DNA of 64,000 nucleotides, from positions 62,001-126,000 of the forward strand of contig JASAMV010001159.1 of the NCBI GenBank assembly GCA_030248065.1, written 5' to 3'. How positions within the stretch are numbered: position 1 is the stretch's first letter; the number at the start of each line of letters is the position of its first letter. This document shows, piece by piece, positions 1 through 12,700 of the stretch. The notes under the pieces are model-generated. The model searched no databases. It was not told the origin of the DNA and saw only the letters and a program-made list of their open reading frames with translations. This DNA comes from Rhynchonema sp. JSB1_4 (Eukaryota > Nematoda > Chromadorea > Monhysterida > Xyalidae). Both the position numbers and the translations under genes were made by a program.

Positions 1-566
1 TGCGCTCAAACCGGCGCCAGTGGGCATGTTTGTTGGTGAGCGTTCTCCATACTCAAATTTTTGTTATAAAGTTTTCTACCTGCGGTTTATGATTTTCAAA
101 TGTTGCAGGTGCGCAACTAGCCAGCAATCCATTGGTGAAATGTGTGGTCGCAGTCGACCATCTGGACACTGCTCTTGCCCGTGCGTTGCGTCAGCCGCAT
201 GTGCGTGCGTTCGCTGTCAAAACGCAGGTCAATTGTAGAATATATTTTGTCGATTTCATGAAAAAACACCAATTATGTTCTTTTCAGAATGTTTTTCCGT
301 CTGACAATCCCAACTCCGTCCAATCGCCCGACAGTATGCATCGATTAGTTGACTTCGCTGCGAATCACATGCGATCAGTTGAATGTGTCGTGCCCGATCA
401 GCCGCAATCGTCATCAAATACAATCAATAATGAACATAATAGCGTCAAAAATGACACAAGTCAGAAACGCGTCTACGTTCCAGCCGAGCTGACGGTCAAC
501 GTGACAAACCCGACCAAGAAACAGAAACGCGCAGCGAAAAAGCAGAAAAATCGTAAGAGCACGTGA
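1..566 (+). CDS. 3' part of an unrecognised gene with a lysine-rich C-terminal tail
   Basis: Three exons can be joined in one frame: 1-35 (continuing from outside the window), 109-228 and 289-566, with a donor at GTGAG (36), acceptors at TTGCAG (108) and TTTTCAG (288), and a stop at 564-566. The joined part is about 145 residues. The first half (ending ...HVRAFAVKTQ) is a compact mixed segment, followed by a Ser/Asn-rich linker and a tail dense in Lys/Arg (KKQKRAAKKQKNRK), which looks like a nuclear or nucleolar tail. I do not recognise the family. The 5' end is missing. The middle intron is 60 nt, like most short introns in this window. The tail suggests RNA or chromatin contact, but that is inference only. 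Confidence 0.6.
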
Positions 567-717
567 AACATTTGGACACAATTCTCAGGCTGGTTATTTC
601 TTGTAGGCTTGTATTTCTTTTTACCGTTTGGTTTAATTGCTGCTCTGACTGTTACCGTATTATTCCTTCAGTGTTAGTTGCTGTTTCCTCATTGGACCAG
701 TGCTGTGGCTACTTTTG

Positions 718-1045
718 AGGGGGAGATACTGAACTTTGGCGCCAAAAAAGGAAGAGATACCGGAGTACTGTACCCAGAATTTGAGGGGGTGAGGAAAGAA
801 ATTTTAGGGGATACTGTTTCGCGAGAATTCCATTTTTATAGGTTAAAATTTGCATAAATCGCGCGAGGCGCGCAAATTTTCGCACTTGGTCGATTTTGAC
901 CCGTTTTTAGCCATTTTGGACCAAACAGGGCACTTTTTGGTTAAAATTTTGGAAAATTAGGGGAGATACCGTACCAGAAAGGGGAGATACTGTACCTGAG
1001 CGCGGGGGCCACATGCCGTACCGGCGAGGGGAGATACTGTACCTT
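718..1045 (+). repeat. GGGGAGATACTGTACC short-repeat cluster
   Basis: Variants of GGGGAGATAC-(C)TGTACC occur near 721, 752, 804, 960, 980 and 1029, spaced irregularly with G-rich DNA between. The block just upstream (850-960, containing GCGCG palindromes followed by CCATTTTGGACCAAA) resembles 63200-63300, where GGGGGGATACCTACTGTACC repeats follow in the same order. Both loci therefore look like copies of one dispersed repeat family. Confidence 0.7.
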
Positions 1046-2444
1046 TGGGGGTGGACCCCCACCCCACACCCCCAATGACGGATCCAGGGGGCCACAGGGG
1101 CCGTACCCCCGACTTTGGTCCATTTGGCCCCTGAAGGGGGACCACCGTTTCGGAAGGAAGAAGGAAAAGGGACCGCTAAATCGCAGGATTTTCACTCTGA
1201 TACACTTCAAAAGTCCAAAAATTCGCGCGCGGAAAACTGCCAAAATTTCCACATTTCGTATAATATTTGGTGAAAAAAGCGCAAATTCTAAACAAGCACT
1301 ATATAAAGATAACCTTTCAAAAATGAAACAAGCACTAGAAAAAATGACTTTTTGAATTTGGCCCCTCCTTGGTCAAAAGCTGGATCCGCCAATGCCCCTC
1401 CAGCCACAGCACTGCATTGGACTGAATCTGAATAAAACCTCTCTTCCTCATGCAGACTTCATGTTTGCTGAAGTGTCCCATTGTGAATGCGAGGCAGAGG
1501 ATCGTGCACCTAGTCGAAAGCATGTTGTGTTGACACTTTGCGTTGCACGTGTCTCAACCGCTTTTATTCAAGTGCCGACCACATTTCCGCGTTCAGATCT
1601 GATCTGTGGCACAATCAACTGCAGGAACTGCAGCAATCAATTGGCGGAACTGCAGCTCAGCAGGATTATTAATTACGCCGCACTCTGACAAAAGCGAAGT
1701 TTTTCAGCGTGGTCATCATCCACAGCGCACGCCAATCACATTCTGAAACACTTTGTTTGAGCATCACTGATTTAGGGCTGTAGTTATGGAGTTGCTGTTG
1801 TGCTCAACTTTTCGCTGGTGCGGCCTCAATGTTAGACATTGCGGGAGACATCAAACAAGCGCTCTTCACGCACCAGTTTCCGTATAAAAAGGGCCCTGCA
1901 ATAATGATTGAGGCACAAGATCAAAAGCGCCGCATCTGGTCGTGATACTTTTTGATGTGTAATGTGGTTAAAAATTTTGTATGGCTTTGCCGCGTCATGC
2001 GGTCGCGAAGCGGAAGCTCGTTTTTTTGGTGACACGCATTGGACACCAGCTTCATACATACATGCGTCGTGGAGAATGAATTGATTTGCTGGATAAATCC
2101 AACTGTATTTGTCAGCAGTCACAATGCGCATGGCTGGACGCGCAGGCATCAGGCACAATGATGCAAGAGGTATTCCCTTTCATTTGGGTTCACCGTCCGG
2201 CAAACCAGCCAGCGAATTAGCATCAATGGACAAACAAAAAATAGTGTGCCGCGAAAATCATCGTCAACAATGTGTGCGCTTCGTTTGTTAGATGCCGTAC
2301 TTGGGATCTGTATAATGCCCATATTGATTTGAAAGTGGCATGGCAACATGATGACGCGAGACAATTTGCTTTGAAATGGTATTGTCTGTTCCACTGGAAA
2401 TGGAAATTGTGAGCGACACACGTGCATACATATTGATACATAGG

Positions 2445-2775
2445 TATAGTCCACCCATCGGCTCATGTCACTTTGTGTTGCTGCTGGCTGGCTTGTTCCC
2501 TTCCTCCACGTTCTAATGAAAGAGAAACTGAATGTGACCGATTTTGCAAAAAAAACTGAAAAATGATAGAATGTGTTCAAAAAGAGTGAATTCGATCAAA
2601 TATAAATTTAAATTAAAATAAAATGGATAAAACACGTCTATTTCATAAAATTACACGATTTAGGAGCAAAAATATTATTTTCGGAAACTCAATTTCTCTT
2701 TCATTAGAACGTGGAGGAAGGGAACAAGTCGGCCAGCAGCATCACAAAGTGACATGAGCCGATGGATGGACTATA
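2445..2775. repeat. Foldback element with ~87-bp inverted arms
   Basis: The left arm 2445-2531 (starting TATAGTCCACCCATCGGCTC) is repeated inverted at 2689-2775 with only a few mismatches, around a ~157-bp AT-rich spacer. No transposase is present, so this is MITE-like. The arm tip TATAGTCCA-n-CTCATG is shared with the element at 57695-58060, suggesting one family. Confidence 0.8.
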
Positions 2776-3757
2776 CACGTATTATACATGGTCGCGTATT
2801 TGTAATACATAAGAGGTCCAGTGCGCGCAGCAATACTGCATGGAGTGGACACGAACATCAACTGGAGCAAATTTCCTTGGAGTCAATACTATCGCGTTGG
2901 CATAACGGAATGATACAAAATCAACATTCACTGCTCGTGCGAGCTTTTACGTTGACGTTTCGTAACTCAGTGTTGGGTTGGTGTTAAGCCCTGCTTGCCA
3001 ACTCCGCGACAGCCAATCAGCGCTTGAGAATTTGTTCTCTGTTCTCTCAGAGAACGAAGTATTGTCAGGGCTTTAGTGTCTTCACTAAAGGTTTAGGTAA
3101 CGTCTTGCTCAATCGATTTGCAAGTTGGTCCAACAATTACCGAATGACATCATGCTGGTGTGACATCGTTATACATGTTTCGATGTTTGTGTACAAACCG
3201 CAAATATTTGTTTCGTCCTTGGAGGCCTGACAGAGTTCCGTCCAAGGGTATGAAAACCACGGACCAACTGCTCTTTTTTGTCCTTGCAAACCCCATATCC
3301 GAAAAAAACCAACTCAACCCGCGCTGAAAAATAATACGCTTGAATGTGAGCTGTAACACATAACTATCCATCCATGATGTATGCTGCATGTATACAAACG
3401 AGAGGTGCAGTTCGTGGCAACCAAAACACAATAGTAAATCAATGGCGTTAGCAACAAGTACAAAACAAGGCAGCCAGTGCAGTTGATAAACATGCAAGCA
3501 TGCAACATAAATATAGGCGCAAGAAGGCCCGATACCAACTGATTTCAACCTGTGATGAAGTCATGTATCACATGAATCATGCATGTGTTCAAATGATCTC
3601 ATATTGGTTTTGGGCCGCTGATACCGTATGCCGTTATGCTTTGTATTTTGTTTCGATTAACATTTGCAGGATTGGACTATACATCTGTTCAAGCTTGCTG
3701 TCGTCGAAATGAGTGCGCGTGACTATCGTGAACGAAAAAAATGTGTCGAATAAAACC

Positions 3758-6700
3758 ATGACGAGAACACGTAGCCAAATCTTCTACTTGGCGGTAACTT
3801 TCTTTTTCATGCACTTATAATTCAGCGTTCGAGACAAATCGTGTTCTGTTGCAGCTATTTGCAAGCGTGTGGTTGCCCAGAGCTCAAGCCACAGTCAACA
3901 TAACGGTGCTGTCGATTGACTTGCCCAATGGCACAGTAGTGCAATACCCGTCCAGTTATCTGGCTGGCACAGGATGCGATGGCAAACACTTGATGGCAAA
4001 AGATGCCACAACAGTGTTGACTCTAGAAGCTGACGGTTCGTGTCAACGAGCTTTTGTATCTTTCAGTCGCTCTCGCCTTGATCTGAATGCGGTACAACCC
4101 TTGGTTTCAGACGGAGCTACACTATTTGACATGTGGTTCAATGGCGTAGACTACTATCAATCTCTCATAGTCGGCAATGGGTCAAGCTCGAACTACACCT
4201 TGCCATTTCCGGTATGTTTTGGCCGGTCAGTTGAACTCTGTGCGATGTTCTCGCCCAATCAATCACAAACTCATTGTGTGTCTTTGAGTCCAGTTGTCAG
4301 ATCAGTGAGAGCCAAAACTGCGGTTTTTCAAAAGCAGTGACAACTTAAACAACTATTTGTTTGGCACTTTGTGCCTGACCCTTCCCTTGGCCAAATGTGT
4401 GTATCTGTCGCTGTCCGCGGTTGTTTGGCACTTTGTGCCTGACCCTTCCCTTGGCCTAATGTGTGTATCAGTCGCTGTCCGCGCTCCTCGGTTTGTACCT
4501 TGGCTTAGGTCTTAATTGTCGGTTTTCGATCTGTTTTCAAAAGGTGTTTCAGCAGTTTGCATTTTTAGAGCGAATGCTGTTTCACGGACCATGTTGATCT
4601 AAGACAGTCGTGACTGGAGTACACGATGCAACTATCGGGTAATTATAAGCTCAATTTCAGTGGTCTTCCACGTACACATTCGTCAACGTGACTACTGACA
4701 TGGGATCGTCAGCGTTGTTTGATATTCAGCCAATCATGACCATCTTCGCACCAACCGCAAGTGCCTACGAAAATCATGTACTTGTTAATCAAACGGCTAA
4801 CATGACGCATTGGTCGCACTCGTCGCCCCCAATGCACCAATTGGACACAGAAGGTTATAGTTCAAACTTGTCAACGTTGTGGCCAATCCAACTTTGTTTC
4901 GACTGTTCAACCGAAATACTGAGATCGTTTAGCGTGCATCGCTGGTTCTTTGGGATTCGTTGATGTTGACTTCGTGGTCGCTAATCAAGCTGTTGGAAAT
5001 GATAGCAACCCGATCGCATTTGTGGTTCAACATCCACTACCCGGGCCGCACTGTCCTTCAATTTCGTATCAGAACATATTTCTGCCACAGACTTCTGTCA
5101 ACTGTTCTATATACGTTCGTTAGTTCGGCGGTTTTGTGATGATTTCGCATTCTTACCAGCTGTCAATTCTTCCTGCTTCAGACATTCGTCGTCGAGCCAG
5201 CAACTGGTAATGACACAATATACATTCACCTCGCTAATGGAACCGACATTGAGGCCCCAGTCAGAAATTGCACGCGCCCTAATGACTTGATTCTCGGTCG
5301 GGGTGCAACTATCGCTCACACACACGAGTTTTTCACTGAAACAGGTAATGGCTGTATAACAACATATCGCCTCTGAAAGCTCGCACAAGTGTTGACATGA
5401 ACTCCTCGTCTTCAGGTATCATTGACCAATACTCGATAATAGCCTATGACGGCAGCAACGTACCTTTTTTGAATGTCACTGTGCCTATCAATGAGACTCA
5501 TGAGCATCCAAACTATCATCGCAATGAAACACTGTTCCATGTGAGTTCTTCGCTTTACATGATGAAGATAACACATGAGTTGATAGCGAGCTTGTGTTCT
5601 AGTCTGCTGACAAGCTGCACTCCACTGGCCTTCTACAGCGTGCGCGGCATCCGTTATCAAACCTTGATCCAAATTTCCCGGAAGTTCAAGAAAATGCTAC
5701 TTACCACGCCATTAGCATGGACAATTCCGCTGTCATAAGTGCCGATTTCAATGTAACGCAAGTCATTCACGGAAGCTCCATGTGGATGGACATGACCGGG
5801 CCAAGCACCTCATTAAGCCAATCTGACTTTTTGCGTAAGTACTTTTCAAATGGCCTTTTTGAATTACGGTTAGAGATCTGGGGTACCCGGCATATGGGAC
5901 TACCAGACACCCGACACTTGGAGAAAAGGCCAACACCGACATCTGACAGTTTGAAAATATCCAAGAGTACTCAGCACCGTACACCGTATTTTTGGACCAA
6001 AAACATGCAGAACTTTGCTATTAATGCAAAATGTTGGCTCAATTTACTGAATTCAAAGGATTTTAAGCAAAATTGATCTCATAAGGCTACAATCTACGCC
6101 TTCGTGGAACGTTTGGGTCGAAGAAATATTTCTCCTCTCTCAGCAAAATTGGTGTTTTGGACTCTAAATGTTGGTTGTCTGATTCTAAAAAACCTGACAA
6201 CCCACATCTGGGGTGCCCGACACTTGTCCGTTTTTGGTACCCGACACCCGACATCGCTCTAACCCTAGCTCGAATACGGTCTGTCGTTTAGAACAGGCTT
6301 CTACTTCAGCTTGCATCCTTGGCAAAGCGCACATTACATTTCGAGCCGACAGTGGAATGGAAATGCTTATGGTGAACCAGCAGGAGTTTCCATTCAATTT
6401 TTCCCTTCCTTGGGTTGGCAATTATTCAGTGATCGTAACCTATGAAAATGAGTTTTACACATGGACCAACGTCACTTTAAATGAAACGGTAAGGAGGTGT
6501 ATTTTTTTATCTTTTTCGTGGACACTAGCATTCTCCAGTTATTGCGATTTGTAGCTGATCGTATGGGAAGAACTCTTGAACCTAACAGTTGGATTCGACG
6601 GTTACTTGGACCCTAGCAGCAATCTGCAGCCATATCCCGTTCTTGATGGCTCTTGTCCACAGGCGTACGCGCGTGACGCTGACAACTACATAACTACTGG

Positions 6701-9700
6701 CGTTGCCCAAGGTTCCTTGTTTCTGTTCTATGTTTAAACTCCATTCTTAATCATTTGTCAACATCAAATTTGAGGCAACAACGTTTGGCTTTGCTGTGAG
6801 ATACATGTGAAAACAGACATGAGCATGCAGTATTTTTGTCGTGGCTGATCTCGTTTTTCAGCGCAATTTTATCAGTTTCCGACTAAATTTAATTCAAAAG
6901 GCGCCGCCTGGATCCTAACCTCAGGTACAATGAGGGCCAAAAGTCTGTAAACGATTTTAATCGTAAAGTTCACTGAAAATCAATACTTGGACTCAAATCA
7001 TGTGCGATTAAGTTACCATGAGTTCATTAGGAATCCGCGACCAAAATATAGCAGATAATCAAGACGTGTTGCGATCAACTCCAAATACTCAGATGTTATA
7101 GTGATCAACGCTTTTCCCTATATTTTATGCCGCCTGTACTACTGCCTCATTATCAAACACGCTTGTTACGCAGGATTTCCATCTGGTTTTGTGTTAACTG
7201 TTGACAATACATCAGCTTCGCAAACTGTATATGGGCAGCCTAACGCTAGTTTCGTGACACAAGGATGTAATGTGGTTGGTTGAATGATATTCGTAGACTT
7301 AAGAAAAATAATTGAGGAAACCGTTGAGGCTTTCCAGGTCTCGAACAACTGCACGACACTTGTAGCAGAAGCGTTGTCGCCATATCCGCCACTAATTCCG
7401 TCGCTGAATTTGAGTGTGAAACTTACCCCCACTGTTTCGAATCCTGTGGTGTATGCTTCTCACACGAGCAGCGTTGTGTTGTTGAACACGAGTGCACAGT
7501 TTGGACTGGCACTACAGCCTCCTCTTATTATTGACTATGATCTGGGAGGTAAGGCCAACAATACAGAAATAAGTGATATTTACATATATCTTCACCCACT
7601 TTCACGAAGACAACATTATTTTTCACTTCAGGGTGTGGTGAAGGCAGTTGGAATTTTACAATTGGGACAGCGCAGTACGGCAACTTAACAACTGACTCTG
7701 TGACATTTCTCTTCGATACACTTGGCGTATTTCCCACAGCAATCACATATTCTAACGCGTTTACATCCGTCTCAAATAATAATCTGACCGTTAGTTGCCA
7801 TTGTGCTAAATATTGGTTGTGGTTTCTGGGTCACGCCAGCTGTCGTTTCAGATAACGGTACTGGAGGACCTAAATGATTTGACATTGGATTTGATCAGCT
7901 ATTCAAACCTTGGAGTTGACTACCTTCTTACTGGCCCATTCAATGTCAGTTGTGGATTTCCAGTGGCAAGAAACCGCAACAACACGGTCAATGTTGCTGT
8001 TAAAGCAGGTGCCAACCAGCTTGCAAAATCTTATTATGACAAATCTAGATGATCACCCCTTTTGGACCTTGTCCTGCTCACGAGGTCACGCGTCATTTTG
8101 CACGAAAGATATTTTAAAATCTACCGAGGCCACTAATTTCGACCAGACTAAGTTTACATGTCGTCTTGTGGCCTGCATGTACCTAATGATCGATAAAAAA
8201 ATTTATTCAAACCCAATTTTGAAAAAAAAATTTTAATTCACGATTTATTTTTATTCCAGCCAAAATTTGCCCAACATGGTGGAAAATGAGCGCTCAAGCA
8301 AAAAATAGTGGTAGTTTTGTTTCATAATGTGTTCTAAGTACCCTTCCCAGGTTGTGTGGGTGTCTTGCTGTGGCTTTCTGATACTCAGAACGGAAACTTT
8401 AGGTGAAATTAATGCGTCTGCACGACCACTGCAAATAAGCTGCACACAGTGTAAAATTTGAATGAGTGTTACACCCAATCACTCCTTTCGGGTCTGGGGC
8501 ATGGATAAATGAATGCCCACCGAGTCAAGTGTACGTATGCGATCATGTGAGAGCGCCTGTGCGTCTGTGCACCATGTCTGGATGCCACAAAACAATGTTT
8601 ATGGTTACCAAAGCAGCAATGGTAGGGTTTGATGATGTTAACAGTAACAATTTTTGTGCAAGAAAGAGCACTTTTAGGCCAAAAAATCGAGAAATGTTCG
8701 AATTTTGAAATAATTAATTTTTTCACTGTTGGAACAAAATTTTCAAGAATTTTTATAATAAAAAATAATTTTTTTGCTAAAAACCACTGCCTTACCGTGG
8801 TACTGGTGGTAAACGTAATATGCGCGTGTGGGCATGTGCAAACGCATATGACGCGTAGCGAGCTTTAGCGGTTTCGACCCGAAGTCTAAGACCGCTGACT
8901 GGGTCTTATCAGTTAGACTAAAAAGTGTTCTCAGATTGTGAACAAAAAATTTCACGCAGATCGAAACTGGTGGCATCAGCAATATTTTTAATGAAAAAAG
9001 TCATGTGACCAAGGCAAGACCGGGACGATCATCCAGGTTTGACATCGCCCGATGCGATTGCGTTGTGCCTTACTAGGTACTTCACACAGGTATTCCGATT
9101 ACTTTCCGCGTGCAATTCGAACTGATGGACAACTATACGCAAGTGAATGACACCCAAAATGTCACACTCAATGCCGGAACATGTGATCCAGTACGATTGT
9201 AGAAGTTTTTATGTTTTGGTCAATATGTATATGGTTATCACAAATTTGAGACGGCTGTCAACTGCACCCGCATTACTGGCATGGCCGATGGACCAGACGG
9301 AACACCCGTGCGAAGCTTATCCATATCCAAGCATGTTGTGCCATTGGTTGTCTTTCCGACCATCACATTGACACCTAACAACAGCGTTGTTGCAACTGGA
9401 GATGCAGTGACATTTGCGTTCGAAATGAACCCACCATTCACGGATCTGGATGTCGGCGGTAAAGAGCTAACCGCAATTTAAAACTAAAAGCTGTGTAAAA
9501 CGCATACTCTTATTGTCTGTATGTCTTCAGGCTGCGGACAAGGAAGCTTTGATATATTGTATAATGGCACTGTCGTTCAAGAGGATACAGGGTCTGAAAA
9601 CTTTACGTTGTCCTTTAACACGTCCGGCCTCGTATCGGTGACTACTGTGTACAGTAATGCGATATTTGCGAGCGCCAACAGCACTGCGTTTGTTAGTCAC

Positions 9701-12700
9701 CATAATGGTTATTTTTTAGTCACAATTCGTTGCTGAGCATTCATCGTTACCGATTAAAATGCCAGGTCACTGTGCTCGATCAATTGGTGGGAATGAAAAT
9801 CAAGGTTGACGAATATCGGCGGCTGGGAGATAACACCACGATTCCACTGAAACCTGGATCCACACCTAACTGCACACTTACGGGTGCATCATTTGTACCA
9901 CGCGACGCTAAAACAGTTGCGACAATATCGCTTGACGCAGGTTACATTTATGTAATTTGATCTGGGTATATTTAAATTCAGGAAATATCATACAAAGCAG
10001 CGGATACTGTCAAGGGAATCTTTACACTAAGCTAACATGTAGGCCTGTGTCATGTTGTCTTTAGTTAACTAGTTCCTTAAAAGAAGGCGCTAGTGTAAAA
10101 CTTTATGGACACATAGCAATAATGACAAAGTAAATGGTGGAAGTACGCGGTTATGAAAATAGGAACATAATAAAATGCGCTCGAGTGTAGGCGACTGACC
10201 GACTGAACTGAAAACTGAATGAGACTGACTGAACGTTGGTTTGTGAAACTACTGGAAAGTTCAAGCATGCATTAGCCATGTTAACGTCATGTGAAATAAT
10301 GCAAAGTGGTACTTTATAGTATCCGCAACTTTTAGAAAAAACTTACAATATTACAGTACCAGAGTTCAACAAAATGCACTGTGAAAGATGCACATTTAGG
10401 CAATCCTTCCTACTACGCTTTAAATTGGAATGGCATGTGGACGAATGTTACTGCTATGGTGCCCAGCATGCAGATCTTGGTCGATCAACCGTACAATGTT
10501 AGTTACTGCTGTTTTTTATTTTCACAAACGAGCAGTTCCAAATCTGACACCATGTGTCGCTTTGTTGTACTCATTCTGTAATCATCAGGACACCTCCAAC
10601 GAATACTTGCTGCTGCATGGCATACCACTGAATCCCGTTGTTGATGAAGCTCTAGTTAATCACTCGGTCGTGCCAGTGCTTCTTGACCCAATTATTAATG
10701 TCACTGCTGCGCCTGACGTTATTCTTCAAGGAGCGACGACAAATGTCACCATAGAAATTGAAAACTGGAACCCACTTTTTGATGAATCAAGTTTGTTGCT
10801 ACCTTTTATTGTCCGAATACTGTGTTGTTTTCAAAATACTGTTCTTAGTTACAACTAAATGTTTGTTACTTTCAGTGTGCGCCAATTTCTCATGGGATCT
10901 TTATGCAAGTCAGAGCATTGTGATGAAAGGCCTGACTACAACGTGGATTGAAGTACAGTTTAACACTACTGGAGTATTCAACTTGAATGCGGTGTTTGAC
11001 AATGCGCTGATCCAATTAATAGTTAACACGTCGAATTCTGTGAGTTTTAGTTTGCTCATTAATCTTTCGGATTTTGTCGCTTTCCTATTTTTGGAAGACA
11101 CGAATGATTAACAGTGTATCTTTCTATCCTTTTCTGGAACCCCCCAAGTTGTAGGTGACCGTCATCAATCCACTTGTCGGATTCTACTTTCAAGTGGACG
11201 AGTACAGGCGGCTTGTGGATAACACAACCGTTCAGTTGAAACCAGGTGCATCTATGAACTGCACCATTTCTGACGAGGTGTTTGTACCGCGCGACGCGAA
11301 AACGATAATGACATTGGCCATCACCAGCGGTTGGTTTTCCCGTCAGTAATCATTTAATCACCGAGAAAGAAATAATTTTTTATGCATTTTGGCATAAATT
11401 CACTAATATTAACTTCAGGTGATCCATTATACTATGCAGTTTCTTGGAGTGACAATTGGCACAATATTTCTGCAACTGCGCCGTCAATGCAATCGTTAAT
11501 TCAAGAACCATTCAATGTGAGATGTTAACATCAAGTCAATTTTTTGGGTTTACTCGGCATTGCAAATGTGCTGCAATTCAGGTGACAACCAACACGAATG
11601 TCACTGCGTTGGCCATCCCAGTGAGCTCTGCAGCCAATGTTGTTGAGTTCAACCGTGGTGTGGTGCCAATTTTGGTGGATCCGGTAATTAACATTACTGC
11701 TGCGCCAAGCGTAATATTGTCAGGGTCAACAGCTAATGTGTCCGTTAAAATCGAAGACTGGATTCCTCTCTTTGACGAATCTGGTACGCTGTTATATTGC
11801 TTATGGTTTCGACTTGTTTCTTTCTGCGATGTTTTCCATCCTTGACTTTTAGCTTGCGCGAGCTTTTCATGGAACCTTTACGCTGGCTCAAGCGTTGTTG
11901 TGAACGACCTTTCTACAACCTGGGTTGAGACTCAATTTAATACAAGCGGAGTGTTTGGTTTAAACGCAGTCTTCAACAATGCTTTGGTTCAACTAATTGT
12001 CAACACATCTAATTACGTAAGTTGCTATATTGAACTGCACTTGAGTGAATATGCATGTGTGGATCGCATTGTGAGCAGGTGCTGCCTTTACTGCTATTCC
12101 GCTGTCCATGTATACATAATGATCAGTATTATTAAAGAGTTTAATATGTTTCAGGCAACTGTCGTTGATCCACTGGATATGTTTCAGGTGACTGTCATTG
12201 ATCCACTGGTCGGGTTTTATTATGAAGTACGCGAGTACAGACGACTCTCGGACAATACGACAATTCTGCTGAAACCAGCTGCCTCTGCCAACTGCACCAT
12301 GTCCGAGGAAATATTTGTGCCACGCGACGCAAAAACGTTGATGACACTGGGGATTACAATCGGTTGGTTTTGCTTCTATCTTGATTTAAAAATGTTGATT
12401 CCTTATCTGTGTAATAGCTATATATCAAAAGCAATTAAGGCGATCCATTGTATTATGCCGTACAGTGGAGTGACACGTGGCACAACGTGTCATCAATTGC
12501 GCCTTCTATGCAAACATTGATTGAAGATCCATTCAACGTGAGTCATCTACATGTTTTCGGTAGAGATGTGAAGCGCGATTAAGTATTTTAGTACTTAACG
12601 TTCAAATGCAGGTGACAACAAATGCGAATGTTACTGCTCAAGCCTTCCCGGTTAACACAGTTGCTAGTGCTGTCGAATTCAGTCGAGCCGTGATTCCGGT

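Larger units (their letters stand above)
567..3757. other. Intergenic region, no supported gene
   Basis: No open frame here has coding character or usable splice partners. It holds a cluster of GGGGAGATACTGTACC-type repeats (718-1045), a sequence at 850-960 that resembles 63200-63300 at the other end of the window, and a foldback element (2445-2775). The remainder is unremarkable AT-rich DNA. The promoter of the polycystin gene should lie in the last few hundred bases; I see no clear TATA box. Confidence 0.6.
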
